60,000 nucleotides of DNA from Adiantum capillus-veneris (GCA_014529385.2 CM043959.1:16371309-16431308), one strand, 5' to 3'. Counted from the stretch's first letter, positions 1 to 10,328 are shown. The notes: generated by a model from the letters alone, not told the origin. Translations and numbers: made by a program.

Positions 1-31
1 CTTGGCTTGAAACTCTGCAGTGCCGTGTCGA

Positions 32-32
<1 letters not shown>

Positions 33-75
<43 letters not shown>

Positions 76-95
76 CACACACACACACACACACA
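33..95. repeat. (CT)n then (CA)n microsatellite
   Basis: A run of about 40 bases of CT is followed directly by about 20 bases of CA. Compound CT/CA tracts of this kind recur throughout the window and produce spurious Ser-Leu, Arg-Glu, Thr-His and Val-Cys open frames on both strands. Confidence 0.95.
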
Positions 96-384
96 TATAT
101 ATTCAAGTTCAGTGATTTTGCAGTTTCTGTTTGTGTGTTGCTATTGATTTCTCGCTCGGAGTGTCCAAGTCTGTAACAATATCCCCATAGCAGGCTATTA
201 TAGGACAAGGGACTTTTTTGAGCCGATGCCTTGTATCCCCTACGCCCTTCCCTAACTCGAGAGGATTATGACGATGTGTATGTTGTACATCTACTCTTTT
301 GAGACTGGAGAGCCATTCCAAGCCTTTTTGCATTTGCATCTTCATTGTCCTTTGTTCCATGATGATACATATGCCATATGGACA

Positions 385-452
385 TGGACATTACTGTATA
401 CAGTTCTGTCTCATAGGCCAACCTGGCCTTTTGAAGGCATTAATATAGATAC
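385..452 (+). mobile_element. 3' end of a second, 5'-truncated LINE copy
   Basis: The end of this stretch (TCTCATAGG, then TGGCCTTTTGAAG, then TTAATATA) matches the 3' end of the complete LINE at about 5535-5573 with a few substitutions. Like that copy, it is followed at once by CT-rich DNA. I read it as the tail of a related LINE. How far the match extends upstream (100-385) is not clear by eye. The open frame on the minus strand at 109-360 has no recognisable motif and I do not call it a gene. Confidence 0.5.
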
Positions 453-514
453 CTCTCTCTTTCTCTCTCCCTTCCTTCTGTGTCAGCGTAACTCTGCTCA
501 TAGAAGATGTTAGT

Positions 515-517
<3 letters not shown>

Positions 518-550
<33 letters not shown>

Positions 551-555
551 TCCAA

Positions 556-598
<43 letters not shown>

Positions 599-617
599 AC
601 CATCTCTCTCTCTCTTT
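518..617. repeat. (CT)n microsatellites beside the LINE 5' end
   Basis: Three CT tracts at about 518-546, 560-592 and 602-616 are separated by short unique pieces. They lie between the truncated LINE tail and the start of the complete LINE. A further CT tract at 798-838 directly precedes the ORF1 start codon. Confidence 0.9.
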
Positions 618-629
618 ACCATGCTTTCG

Positions 630-795
630 TTTAGGGTTTGTTGCTGTATTTTAGGGTTCGCGACCTGTTTTTAGGGCTCGCGACCTGTATTTTAGGGTTC
701 GCGACTGTTTTTTTTTTTTTTTTTTTTTTGGGTTGTTGGACAGATCTGCGTTTTAGGGTTTGCTGCATTTTCTGCACTTTAGAAACATCAATCCT

Positions 796-797
<2 letters not shown>
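630..797 (+). promoter_or_regulatory. LINE 5' leader with interspersed TTTAGGG words
   Basis: TTTAGGG occurs at about 630, 650, 690 and 752, with TTTTAGGGC at about 670, in a short repeated context of the form TTTAGGGTTCGCGACCTG. A run of about 20 T lies at 709-729. TTTAGGG is the plant telomere unit and, as the telo-box, also a common element of plant 5' leaders. Here it probably belongs to an internal LINE promoter or leader repeat. No function is shown by the sequence. Confidence 0.4.
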
Positions 798-839
<42 letters not shown>

Positions 840-841
<2 letters not shown>

Positions 842-1709
842 GTTATCCCCAACCTCACCTATGGCAACAAGCAAACTCAAATATATGCTTCACTCCAAAC
901 GAATTTCCATCATTGAATTGGAAATGAAAGCATGGAGAAAAGAGATGGAAGATTGGAGGAACGCGAAGACCGTTTTCCTCCGAGAAAATGAAGAAAAGGA
1001 GAAGAGGTGGAAGGACGAGAAGGATCATCTTCTCAACAAGATCGCCACGTTGGAGAATAGCATTTTGGACCTCCACAAAGAAGTGTTGGAAACACGGTCA
1101 AAAAATGGGCTTGAAGAGGGGGAATTTCAGCCCTCTTTGAGGGAAGAAATTGACAACATTAATGAGGAGAAGAAGTCATGGGCCGCGCTCATATCCGAAA
1201 CGCAAAAGAAAGTAGAGGAGGCCGAAAAATGGATTGAGGTTGCCAAGAAAGGGAAAGGTAAGGAAGCTCCTTGTACACCCACTCTTATCAACATGACCCT
1301 CGAAGAGGAACAAAGAAGGAGGGTGCGGGCTCTACATGTGAGGGTAACCGGCCTCAAGGACATAAACAATGTGGAAAAAGAGGTCACAAGCCTCACATCA
1401 ATGATGGGGGTGGAGAAGCCTTCACACACAAAGGCATGGAGAGTGGGCAAGAAGAGTGAGGGCCCCGGAGAATCTTCAAAGGAAAGAGCTCTCATACTAC
1501 GCTTCCCTTCATTGGAAGAGAAGAAGGAATTCTTGAGGAAGAGACCTACTCTCAAGAAGATAGGTATTTTCTTAGGCGATGACCTCACTCTCTCACAACT
1601 TGCGCATATGAGAGAAGTAATGCCCGAGATTCAAGCGGCAAGGGAGAAGGGGAAGATGGCCTTTTACAGAGATGGTCGGGTGGTGATTGTAGAGCGGCGC
1701 TCTACATGA
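840..1709 (+). CDS. LINE ORF1 protein (coiled coil plus RRM-like C-terminal domain)
   Basis: This 289-residue protein is the likely RNA-binding chaperone of the LINE. Residues about 20-140 are rich in Glu, Lys, Trp and Leu in heptad-like spacing, as in the coiled coil that trimerises L1-type ORF1 proteins. The C-terminal half (about 160-289) has the basic, mixed alpha/beta look of the ORF1 RRM and C-terminal domains, including RALILRFPSLEEKKEF and a segment reading IGIFLGDDLTLSQLAHMR. There is no CCHC knuckle. The start is the first ATG after a CT tract. It ends with TGA at 1707-1709, 30 bases before the ORF2 ATG and in the same frame. ORF1 identity is inferred from position and composition. 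Confidence 0.75.
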
Positions 1710-1739
1710 CGGTGCGAGACCTATGGGACCACATTGAGG

Positions 1740-4700
1740 ATGGCGACTTGGAATTGTAATGGGTCTATGAGGTTGGATGTTGGTGCCTTTGAGGACAGTT
1801 TCAGAGACAAGGACATTGTTTTCTTTTCAGAGACTCACCAGGCCCCTGGCCAACTGTTGCCACATGTGGTGGGATACAAATGGGAGACAGCCCACAGAAC
1901 AGTCACGAGATCTGAGCATGGGAGTAGAGGTTCAGGAGGAGTAGCGGTGTTGTTTAGGGAGGAGCTACAGCCACTACTACATATTGTACGGAGAGATGAT
2001 CAGGCTAGATACATGTGGGTGAGGCTGAGAGCTGACACAGGTCGATTTCTATATATTGCTATATGTTACTTCCCCCCCAGTACGTCAGTATATGCTGTAT
2101 CCAGAGGGCAGTCGCCTTTCTCAATTCTAGATGATGATATATGGGAGTTTTCTAGGGATGGTGATATCATCCTCCTAGGAGACTTCAATGCTCGAACGGG
2201 CAACTGTCAGACAGTCTTCTACGACACCTCAGATGAGATGCTTAGAGAGTTGGATGTGGGTGAGCTGGGGTTTGACAGATGCTCACATGACAGAGAGCAG
2301 ACTGAGTATGGGAGATACCTCACGGAGATGACGACTACACATGGGCTAGCCATACTTAATGGCTTAGAGCGGTTTCCTGGAGCAGCAGGCTTCACATGCT
2401 TTCCACACAGACATGGGGCCAGTACAGTGGACTATGTTATGACACAGCCGAGCTTTATTCCTTGTATTCAGGATTTCATGGTGGGAGCCAGACCAGTGGG
2501 CGTAGCAGTGGATCATGCTCTCTTGACACTGTCCGTATCTTTTCAGTTTAGTACAGCCCAGAAATCAGGAGGCAGGTCACACACCCGTTATACATTTACA
2601 CCAGAGACTGACTCGGTTTATACAGAGGCGATCTGGGATCGTCTATGCACAGTTGCTCCAGGCCTCTCAGTAGAGGAGTGCACTACTTTATTGATTGAGA
2701 CACTACATGATGCAGCATCAGAGGCATACCCACACACTCAACCGGATCGGAGGCGACATTCTGGGAGCATGCCCCAGAATAGTTGGTATGATGAGGAGTG
2801 CAGAGAGATGAGAGCCCAGCTTCAGAGGGATCTTCATTTAGGAGTCATCACCTACAGACAGTCGCGGATTGCTTTCCGGCGCCTTGTGCGAAAGAAGAAA
2901 CGAGCTTACCTGGCCCAGATGGAGCGAGACTTGTATCAGTTGTTCTTGAGTAGAGACTCAGGCGAGGCATGGCGACTCTTCCATGAGCACTCCCCTCCCC
3001 CAGTGATTACTTCTCCTGATGTGTGGGGCCAGTATGCGGCATCGTTATATACGGTTCCTGGGCAGGATCCCCTTCCAGATCCTACAGAGCCATGTCCACC
3101 TACGAGCACCTTCTTTACCACTGAGATGGTAAAGAGAGCCATTGACAGGATGAGGACCCGGAGGGCTTACGATCATGACGGTCTAGTAGCGGAGCACTTT
3201 ATACATGCTAGGGATATGCTGATGGAGGTTCTTGCAGTGTTGTTCAATCGTGCCATGTGTGAGGGATTATCTGAGACTTGGAGGTTGTCTACTATTGTGC
3301 CTATATTCAAGGCAGGTGATCCTACAGAGCCTGGAAATTACCGCACTATTATGGTTGGACACACACTGGCACGATTGTATGCATCCATTATTGAGCAGCA
3401 GTTGAGTAACTGGGCAGAGGGTGAGGGTGTACGGGCAAAGGGACAGGCAGGTTTCAGGAGGGGTTTCTCCACTCTTGACCATATTCTGACACTCAGAGCT
3501 ATCATTGAGGAGGGCAGGTCACATGGGAGACGGATTTATTGTAGCTTTGTGGATTTCCGCAAAGCATTTGACATGGTACCGAGAGCTCGACTGATGCGCA
3601 GACTGCAGGAGATGGGGGTGCCCACAGTGTTGATTTGGGGGATTATGGCTTTATACAGATCAGTGATGGGACATGTACGCACCCCAGAGGGGATATCTGA
3701 CTTAGTTCACTCCACTATCGGGGTGAAACAGGGTTGCCCATTGTCTCCTACTCTATTTGGTATGTATGTTGATGAGGTGTCTGATTACATTGACAGAGAG
3801 GGTGATAGAGGTGCCCAGCTGGCAGGGACGTGGATCCCATTGTTGTTATATGCTGATGATATTGTCTTGATCTCTGACTCACCAGAGGGTATGCAGCGAC
3901 AGTTGGATGCATTACACAGTTTTGCAGAGGATAGTGGATTGTCTGTAAACCTTGGTAAAACCAAGGTCATGGTGTTTAACACCACACCGCAGTGGATCAG
4001 GAGATCGGCACCGACCTTCACGTATGGTCAAGAGATTGTGGAGTATACAGATGCATACACTTACCTTGGGATAGTCTTCACTGGGCCGAGGTTTTCTTTG
4101 GGGAGAGCAGCAAAGACTAGACTGACCAGAGCTTATGCGGCCTTGGGAGGCTTGGAGAGGATGTGTTCGCAGGTTCAGTTCCAGGAACCTCGGACAAAGT
4201 TATGGCTCTTTGATACTTTAGTAGCCTCAGCTATGATGTATGGGGTACAGGTATGGGGACCTTCTGTAGGCCAGGATGGTTGGAGACGTATGGAGAGGCC
4301 CTTGGTATCTATGATCTCCCGATTGATTAGAGCCAAGGCCTCCGTACCTCACGCGATCATTCGAGCAGAGCTAGCTGCCCCCCCCATGGAGATTGAGGCG
4401 CTTACCAGATCAGTGTCCTTTGTGCACAGCCTATGGGATACTACTAGAGACAGATATGCTAGATTGGCCCTTGAGTCTTCCAGACAGTTAGCTCTACAGG
4501 GGGACACTTCATGCTGGTATGCACAGATGACTTCATGGTTTCAGACGCATGGCTTCACCATGGACAGGTTGCCCCCTTTCCAGTATTCTCTTCAGGCACC
4601 CTCGCTGTCTCTTACACGGGTGGAGATCACTAGACTCATTCGTCAGGACCTGATCCAGCTCGACACCAGGAGGACATGGATAGAGCCGCCTCAGGAGTTG

Positions 4701-5345
4701 AGCACGAAGATGGCTTTCTATAGAGAGCATCTTCTCCACCTCACAGGAGATGGGTTTGTGATTCGACCCAGCTACATGGACACACATATGTCTCATGGTT
4801 TGCGTTGTGCCATTGGTCAGATACGCACATCCTCACATCAGCTCGAGATTGAGACCGGTAGATTCAGAGGGATACCAGCAGACAGCAGGATATGCCGATT
4901 ATGCCAGAGAGAGCCAGAGACAGAGTTGCACTACATATGTCATTGCACAGTGTTCTATGAGATACGGGGGCGTTTCCACTGCTTATTCAGAGAGGGTTTT
5001 GGTCCTCTATCTAGGGTCATGAGTTATGAGGATCAGAGATGTCTTGGACTATATCTACTTGAGTTACACAGGTATAGAGACACTTTACTGGGGAGAGCTA
5101 GAGAGAGGCAGTCCCAGAGACACATTACAGATTTCTTTTCACTAGATATGGGACAGCCAGAGGAGCAGCCACCACTGCAGAGCTCGTCCCACACTCATTC
5201 GACCACTACTGGCACTCTCATCGACCGAGCATTGGAGCTACAGAGATACAGACGACCGCGACTGAGGAGAGGAGCTACACAGCATCGACGGAGACTACAA
5301 CAGAAGATTCGAGCCATACTCTCTCGACATCCGGAGTGCAGATGA
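1740..5345 (+). CDS. LINE ORF2 protein: AP endonuclease plus reverse transcriptase
   Basis: This protein of about 1201 residues would nick the target and copy the LINE RNA by target-primed reverse transcription. Endonuclease motifs are WNCNGS at the N-terminus, SETH (about residue 30), GDFNAR (about 147) and VDHALL (about 257). RT motifs are FKAGDPTEPGNYR (about 515), a GFRRG segment, VDFRKAFD (about 602), GVKQGCPLSP (about 660) and the catalytic YADD (about 703). A C-terminal cysteine/histidine cluster, CRLC through HYICHC (about 1045-1065), resembles the zinc-binding tail of plant LINEs. I see no RNase H. I start at ATG 1740, just before the endonuclease motif; an upstream TTG would add only two residues. 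No stop or frameshift interrupts the frame. Confidence 0.93.
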   Translation: MATWNCNGSMRLDVGAFEDSFRDKDIVFFSETHQAPGQLLPHVVGYKWETAHRTVTRSEHGSRGSGGVAVLFREELQPLLHIVRRDDQARYMWVRLRADTGRFLYIAICYFPPSTSVYAVSRGQSPFSILDDDIWEFSRDGDIILLGDFNARTGNCQTVFYDTSDEMLRELDVGELGFDRCSHDREQTEYGRYLTEMTTTHGLAILNGLERFPGAAGFTCFPHRHGASTVDYVMTQPSFIPCIQDFMVGARPVGVAVDHALLTLSVSFQFSTAQKSGGRSHTRYTFTPETDSVYTEAIWDRLCTVAPGLSVEECTTLLIETLHDAASEAYPHTQPDRRRHSGSMPQNSWYDEECREMRAQLQRDLHLGVITYRQSRIAFRRLVRKKKRAYLAQMERDLYQLFLSRDSGEAWRLFHEHSPPPVITSPDVWGQYAASLYTVPGQDPLPDPTEPCPPTSTFFTTEMVKRAIDRMRTRRAYDHDGLVAEHFIHARDMLMEVLAVLFNRAMCEGLSETWRLSTIVPIFKAGDPTEPGNYRTIMVGHTLARLYASIIEQQLSNWAEGEGVRAKGQAGFRRGFSTLDHILTLRAIIEEGRSHGRRIYCSFVDFRKAFDMVPRARLMRRLQEMGVPTVLIWGIMALYRSVMGHVRTPEGISDLVHSTIGVKQGCPLSPTLFGMYVDEVSDYIDREGDRGAQLAGTWIPLLLYADDIVLISDSPEGMQRQLDALHSFAEDSGLSVNLGKTKVMVFNTTPQWIRRSAPTFTYGQEIVEYTDAYTYLGIVFTGPRFSLGRAAKTRLTRAYAALGGLERMCSQVQFQEPRTKLWLFDTLVASAMMYGVQVWGPSVGQDGWRRMERPLVSMISRLIRAKASVPHAIIRAELAAPPMEIEALTRSVSFVHSLWDTTRDRYARLALESSRQLALQGDTSCWYAQMTSWFQTHGFTMDRLPPFQYSLQAPSLSLTRVEITRLIRQDLIQLDTRRTWIEPPQELSTKMAFYREHLLHLTGDGFVIRPSYMDTHMSHGLRCAIGQIRTSSHQLEIETGRFRGIPADSRICRLCQREPETELHYICHCTVFYEIRGRFHCLFREGFGPLSRVMSYEDQRCLGLYLLELHRYRDTLLGRARERQSQRHITDFFSLDMGQPEEQPPLQSSSHTHSTTTGTLIDRALELQRYRRPRLRRGATQHRRRLQQKIRAILSRHPECR

Positions 5346-5601
5346 GGATGGATCCTCACCATTTCTTCCATCTTTGTTTCACACACTGTTACATCCAGTT
5401 TACCGGGTACCTATTGTATCAGCTGCTACACCCACGTAGTTTTAGATTGTAGTAGTAGTAGTAGTATTTTGTTCCACTTCTAGTTCTTTTGTACCCAGAC
5501 ATGGTATTAGATTCACTATTTTGTAACTGATTGGTCTCATAGGTCATTTTGGCCTTTTGAAGACGTTAATATAACATTTCATTTCATTTCATTTCATTTC
5601 T
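5346..5601 (+). other. LINE 3' UTR and (ATTTC)n tail
   Basis: The 3' UTR includes a TAG/GTA run near 5450-5466. It ends in the conserved block TCTCATAGG, TGGCCTTTTGAAG and TTAATATA, then about five ATTTC units. A short tandem repeat in place of poly(A) is a known form of LINE 3' end. CT repeat DNA follows. Confidence 0.7.
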
Positions 5602-6055
5602 CCCTCTCTCTCTCTCTCTCTCTCTCTCCAGCCAAAGCCGGAATGCATTACATAAAGACGATCTTGGTAGTGCGAAGACCCTTAATATATAACAGGATCG
5701 CATAACATAGGCAAAAAATATCAATGATACAGAGGACAATGAAGGGAGATATATCAAAAGACTGGAGGCACGGTAGTAACAGTTGACTGTATAAGAGAGT
5801 TGCAACAGACACAGACCACCGGAGGGTTGCAATTGGACAGCCAAAAGCTCCCCCAAATTCTCTCTCCCCCCCCCCCCCCCCGGTTATAACGAGTTTGTCC
5901 TGACACAATTATAAGAAGTTGGGTTTAATGACTGAAATATTCTTTCTCCACTTGACCTAATGCAATCTAATGAGTTGGTATGATCCTTGAAGCGTTCAAG
6001 AGCAGTAGCTGTGATTTATGAACTGTATTTTCCCTCTTGTATTCTGATTTTGTAG
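5602..6055 (+). other. non-coding, likely LANCL intron remainder
   Basis: A CT tract, AT-rich unique sequence and a run of about 16 C (5866-5881) lead to a pyrimidine-rich acceptor ending in GTAG at 6052-6055. I see no coding signal. It appears to be the 3' part of the intron that received the LINE. Confidence 0.5.
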
Positions 6056-7230
6056 ATGTTTCGTGAGATTTAGGTATTTTTCGTTTATATGTGGACAAGC
6101 TGGGATTTACTCTTTAGGAGCAGCTGCGGCGAAGCTTAGTGGGGATGAGCAAAGATTGATTTTTTACTTAGGTTTTTTTTCACAGGTAAAGGAGAGTCTC
6201 CCATCTTTTTATGATTGCCAAATGCCATGGGCCTGTCTGAGGGTTATATTGCTGCTGTTGTCTGCAGATTGCTAACACTGCAGATCTGGCTGTCGGACCA
6301 GAAGAAGGTGGCTTTGGCTTGCCCTATGAGCTGCTATACGGCCGTGTTGGTCTCTTGTGGGCATCCTTGTTTGTTAATAAATATGTAGGGGAAGAGACAA
6401 TTCCCTGGAGCACCACTGTACGTTCATCTTCCAGTTCTGCCTCAAGGGGATTGTTCTTGCTTCTATAACTGCCTGATCTTAAATAATGCAGGGACCCATT
6501 ACTGATGCTATCCTTGCAGCAGGAAGAGCAGCTGCCTCTCATCATGGGTCTTGTCCTTTGATGTATCAGTGGCATGGCACAAGGTATTGGGGAGCAGCAC
6601 ATGGGCTGGCAGGAATCATGCATGTGCTGATGCATTTCCCTCTAAGTAAAGCTGATGCAGAAGATGTGAAAGGAACACTTCTTTACATGATCCGACATCG
6701 CTTTTTGACCGGGAATTATCCTTCAAGCGAGGGGAATGCTAAAGACAGGCTAGTTCAATGGTGTCATGGAGCTGCTGGCATCGGTTTGACAATGTGTAAA
6801 GCAGCAGAGGTATTGTTGAGAATACACATTGCTTCTTCTGCCCATTTGTGTATATTGTTATTGATCCTAAAGAGAGAGATTGTATCAGGTGTTTCCAATG
6901 GTTGCCGAGTTTAAGGATGCTGCAGTCGATGCTGGCGACGTGGTTTGGAGACGGGGTCTGCTACGTAAAGCTGGTCTTTGTCACGGTGTCAGTGGAAATG
7001 CTTACCTCTTTCTGGCCTTGCACAGGCTAACTGGAGACAGGCGCCATTTGCATCGGGCCAAAGCATTCTCTAACTTTATGTATGAACACGGGCTTAACTT
7101 GATCTCCACAGGGCAAATGCATGGAGGGGATCACCCCTTCTCCTTGTTCGAAGGGTCGGCAGGCATTGCTTGCTTATGGCTGGACATATTGAGGCCTGAG
7201 TATGCTCGATTTCCAGGCTACGAGCTTTGA
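6056..7230 (+). CDS. LANCL/GCR2-like (LanC-like) protein, last four exons
   Basis: The exons are 6056-6185, 6268-6417, 6492-6809 and 6889-7230. All introns are GT-AG (GTAAAG, GTACGT, GTATTG and GTGTTT-side acceptors) and in phase 0, giving about 312 C-terminal residues. Family features are CGQAG (LanC barrel repeat), LLYGRVGLLWA, YWGAAHGLAGI, the zinc-ligand segments WCHGAAGIG (about 6760) and LCHGVSGNAY (about 6975), and FSLFEGSAGI near the end. LanC-like proteins have a seven-helix double barrel with a Cys-Cys-His zinc site. Animal LANCLs add glutathione to dehydrated residues; plant members were once proposed as the ABA receptor GCR2, which is disputed. Plant homologues have about 400 residues, so roughly 100 N-terminal residues lie upstream, outside the window or beyond the LINE. 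No lesion is visible. Confidence 0.9.
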
Positions 7231-7899
7231 GATTGTGCTTCTGTTGGTTACAAGCTGAAAGCATCCAGCCCACGAATTTGCGTATCCCTCCTGACTAATT
7301 GACTGACATCTCATGTATGGCCCCAAATAGGCAGAGTGAGGAAACCGTGGTTGTGGGCAGTTGATCCTTCTTGACCATGAAGGTGTAAAATGGTCATATG
7401 GTCGTCCCCCTCTCAGAACCATGTGCCAAAAAACAAGTTATTTATGGAATTTCTCTCCATGAACTTGACATTTCTCTGCTTGTACTGGGTTACTTTGTCA
7501 TTGTCATTTGATTATTTTGAGGGTTTTGGAAGGAATTTATCACTTTTATTCCTCCCAAGACAAGAAGTGAAGCGATGGCGTGTTCTCTAAATGTGTTTAG
7601 AGCTCATCGGACTACACATCAGTAACATGTGAATGGTAGGGAATCTGGACTCGTAAGGTTGTCGACAAAATGTAGGCCTAGTGCAAATCCACATTATCTT
7701 ACAAGGTTTTGTGGAAGAGTATATGACGTGTAAAAATTATCTATATCAATGCAATGAAAGTGTTACATCTCCAGTTTTTATTCATAGCAAGTCAACTTCA
7801 CACAACAAGAGGAGGCCCCCAAATCTACCTCAAAACAAGAGTACTTGCATCCATCCCAAAAGGAAAAGGTTTCGTTAGTCCAGTAGGAACGTATTATGG
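7231..7899 (+). other. LANCL 3' UTR and downstream non-coding DNA
   Basis: No coding motifs are seen. The first few hundred bases are presumably 3' UTR. A polyadenylation site cannot be fixed from sequence alone. Confidence 0.4.
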
Positions 7900-8296
7900 G
7901 CGTCAACAAATCCACCCACGTCATACATAGGTGTTAAGTTTTGTGTGAGAGAGAGAGAGAGAGAGAGCGCTCAAACAATTTGCCTAAGTGAAAATTGTAT
8001 TTTATGTACTTCTCATAAAATTCGAGCATTTATTGATAGCTGAAATTTACTACTACAAAAAATTGTGCATTTGCTTACCTTGATGACACCTTGTAAAGGG
8101 TAGTTTATGAGTGAGGGAGGGAATAAAATACCTATTTACTTTATTGGAGAGTGTACTTGTTACAAATCCACCCACATGTCATAGGTGTCAGAGTCAACTT
8201 TTTATTAGTACAGCTAAAATAGGCTGCCTTTGTGAAAATTCTATAATATGTACTAATATCTGTGAAAAACATGGTTGTTCCATAAAGACGGAGTAG
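7900..8296. repeat. diverged tandem duplication, about 257-bp period
   Basis: Two stretches (about 7904-8020 and 8162-8270) share ACAAATCCACCCAC, CATAGGTGT and GTGAAAATT in the same order, with many substitutions. The left copy holds a GA microsatellite at 7948-7967. No gene is seen. Confidence 0.5.
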
Positions 8297-8620
8297 ATAA
8301 CCATGTCATTTTTAGTAGAGTTTAGTGCTTCGCTAATACAAGGTATTTTTATATACATTCAAGCTCTACACTGGCTTCAACTAAATAAAATCCTATTAAG
8401 TAGGGCGATTCCCCCGGATATTCCCCCACTCCCTTGCCCCCCTGCACCTGCCTCTCCCCCTTCACCTCCCTTTTGGCCCGTCTCGCCCGGTCTTCTCTCT
8501 CTGCCTGCTGCCTGTAGGGCCTTCCCCTCACAACCTGGCATGCACAGAGAGAGAGAGAGAGAGAGTTTCCTGCACGTGTCCCCCTTCGCCCACCTCCTCA
8601 ATCCACCTCGGCTGCTCAGA

Positions 8621-8726
8621 CCTATGACGTAGAGAGAGAGGCCTTGTTGCTGTGTGAGTGAGAGAGAGAGAGAGAGGGGATTGACTGTCGCCCTGCGCCT
8701 ATGACGTAGAGAGAGAGGCCTTGTTG

Positions 8727-8758
<32 letters not shown>

Positions 8759-8801
8759 ATGAGAGAGAGAGAGAGAGAGAGAGGATTGACTGTCGCCCTG
8801 C
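8621..8801. repeat. two direct repeats built around GA/GT microsatellites
   Basis: The unit CCTATGACGTAGAGAGAG, then GGCCTTGTTGCTGTGTG, a variable GA or GT tract, and ATTGACTGTCGCCCTGCG occurs at 8621-8697 and 8698-8801. The copies differ mainly in microsatellite length. The C-rich DNA to the left (8400-8560) has no coding signal. Confidence 0.8.
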
Positions 8802-8841
8802 GCTTGTGCCCCCTTTGAGCTGTCCTTGCTCTGCGTTGAGG

Positions 8842-8849
8842 GTATATAA
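8842..8849 (+). promoter_or_regulatory. possible TATA box
   Basis: GTATATAAGAGAGG is a good plant TATA-type sequence in a GC-rich context, but no coding exon follows within view. It may be a decayed LTR promoter or chance. Confidence 0.2.
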
Positions 8850-9119
8850 GAGAGGCAGAAGTCGGTTTGACCGCCCAATCGCCCATTGTTGTTCTCGAAA
8901 GAGAGAAGACGGCGCCACCTGGTGTTCTTTCGCTTGGGATGGATGGCGCCAGTGGGACACGCACAAAAAAAACCATTCGCAGAGCGAGAGGATCTGAAGT
9001 AGATGCTATTTAATACCTCCTTTTTTCAGCATTTAACAGACATACATGCCCCATTAATATAAAAAATTGCATCTTAACCATATATCCTCTCTTGTAATCA
9101 AAATTTATTGTTTTTTTTT

Positions 9120-9680
9120 AAAACAAGGTTTCCTTCCGTGATCTTTTGGGAAAAGATTTAAAGTTAGGGCCATCCGACCATTATGAGGTGCTAATGCACA
9201 AACACTATGAATGGTAGTCTCATCAATATCAATGCCTTGCTCTTTAGTATACCCTTTTGCTACAAGTCTAGCCTTATAGTGATCAACATCACCATCGTGC
9301 TCATACTTTAACTCAAAAACCCATGTAGAACCAATGGTTTTTTTGCCATGAGGCAAGTCACACAAAGACCATGTGCCATTCTTCACAATAGTATCATGCT
9401 TAGATTGTATTGCATCCAACCAAAATTGTGAGTTTCATGCTTCATCATATGATAGAGGCTCTTCCTCATCGCACATGCTAGACAAAGCCAAAGTAAAACA
9501 ATTTCATGCATAAGAGACATATGAAACCTTTAATGAGTACGACTAGACAGATGTGCACTCTCATGCAAGGTTTACACCAGCCATCTTGGCTTACCTTGTC
9601 TTCATCGATTACATTTTGTAAATTTGCATCAAAAAATGGATGATATTTAGCGTCATTTGAGACCTCGATATGTGGCACAT
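9120..9680 (-). pseudogene. Copia retrotransposon fragment (start of reverse transcriptase)
   Basis: On the minus strand the segment 9419-9170 reads as the start of a Ty1/Copia RT: MDAIQSKHDTIVKNGTWSL, LPHGKKTIGSTWVF, DVDHYKARLVAKGYTKEQG, and then a decayed form of the usual DETF-PVA motif (DETTIHSVCAL). The preceding linker, up to about 9680, has EEPLSYDEA-like and HIEVSNDA words typical of the integrase-RT spacer, but with stops and frame changes. The fragment ends at 9120 beside a poly-T run. It lacks the catalytic YVDD region and cannot be functional. It is unrelated in position to the Copia remnant at 17.2 kb and lies on the other strand. Confidence 0.8.
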
Positions 9681-9829
9681 TTGCCTTATTAATACTTACC
9701 TTTGTACTTCCACGATTGAATAAAGGAAATTTTACAATTTGTGAGCTCGTGTTTGTCCTGTTGGTACATGCTAACACATCTTGTGATTGTATCTACATCA
9801 ATGCTATCAATTTCATATCTGCTGATGGT

Positions 9830-10272
9830 CGATTTTCGAAATTGCGGCCGTGGGAACCAACCCCACTTGGAGAGGAAGCCTAATAATAAGCAACAAAAGA
9901 AAAAAACACGTTTTTTAAAGCCTGCGGCCCTGCCACCCTCTTCCCTCCCATGCATACGCCGAAAGTGGGCCGCCCCTCCCTTGGCACCACCCTCCCCCCT
10001 CTCCTCCATTATTTCCCCTCTCCCTCCTTTATTAACACATGCGGCCGGAATCCCTCTCTCTCCCTCTCGTTCGTCAACCCACAGGACTTGCGATGCATAG
10101 GACAATTCCCTCTCCCTCTCATCCATTATTCAAGTTAGTACCCCCTCTCGTTCTCTCACTCCCTCTCTCTCACTCTCTGTAACCAAGCCCAATATAGGGC
10201 GCATGAAAGATCTCTCTCTCCCCCCCTCTTGTTCGTCAATCCAGAAGCAAGACACGCCATGCATGGGACAAG

Positions 10273-10328
<56 letters not shown>

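Larger units (their letters stand above)
618..5601 (+). mobile_element. apparently full-length two-ORF non-LTR retrotransposon (LINE)
   Basis: The element has a 5' leader with repeated TTTAGGG-like words, ORF1 (840-1709), ORF2 (1740-5345) carrying an apurinic endonuclease and a reverse transcriptase, a 3' UTR of about 225 bases and a simple-repeat tail of ATTTC units (about 5575-5601). Both ORFs are open throughout and the catalytic motifs are present, so this copy could be recent and perhaps competent. The exact 5' boundary is uncertain because it lies in CT-rich DNA. No target-site duplication could be fixed because both flanks are CT repeats. The next gene starts mid-protein at 6056, so the LINE probably sits in a LANCL intron. 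Confidence 0.88.

Noticed and set aside
1127-1588. Minus-strand frame of 153 codons opposite LINE ORF1
   Set aside because: It is the antisense shadow of ORF1 with no recognisable motif.
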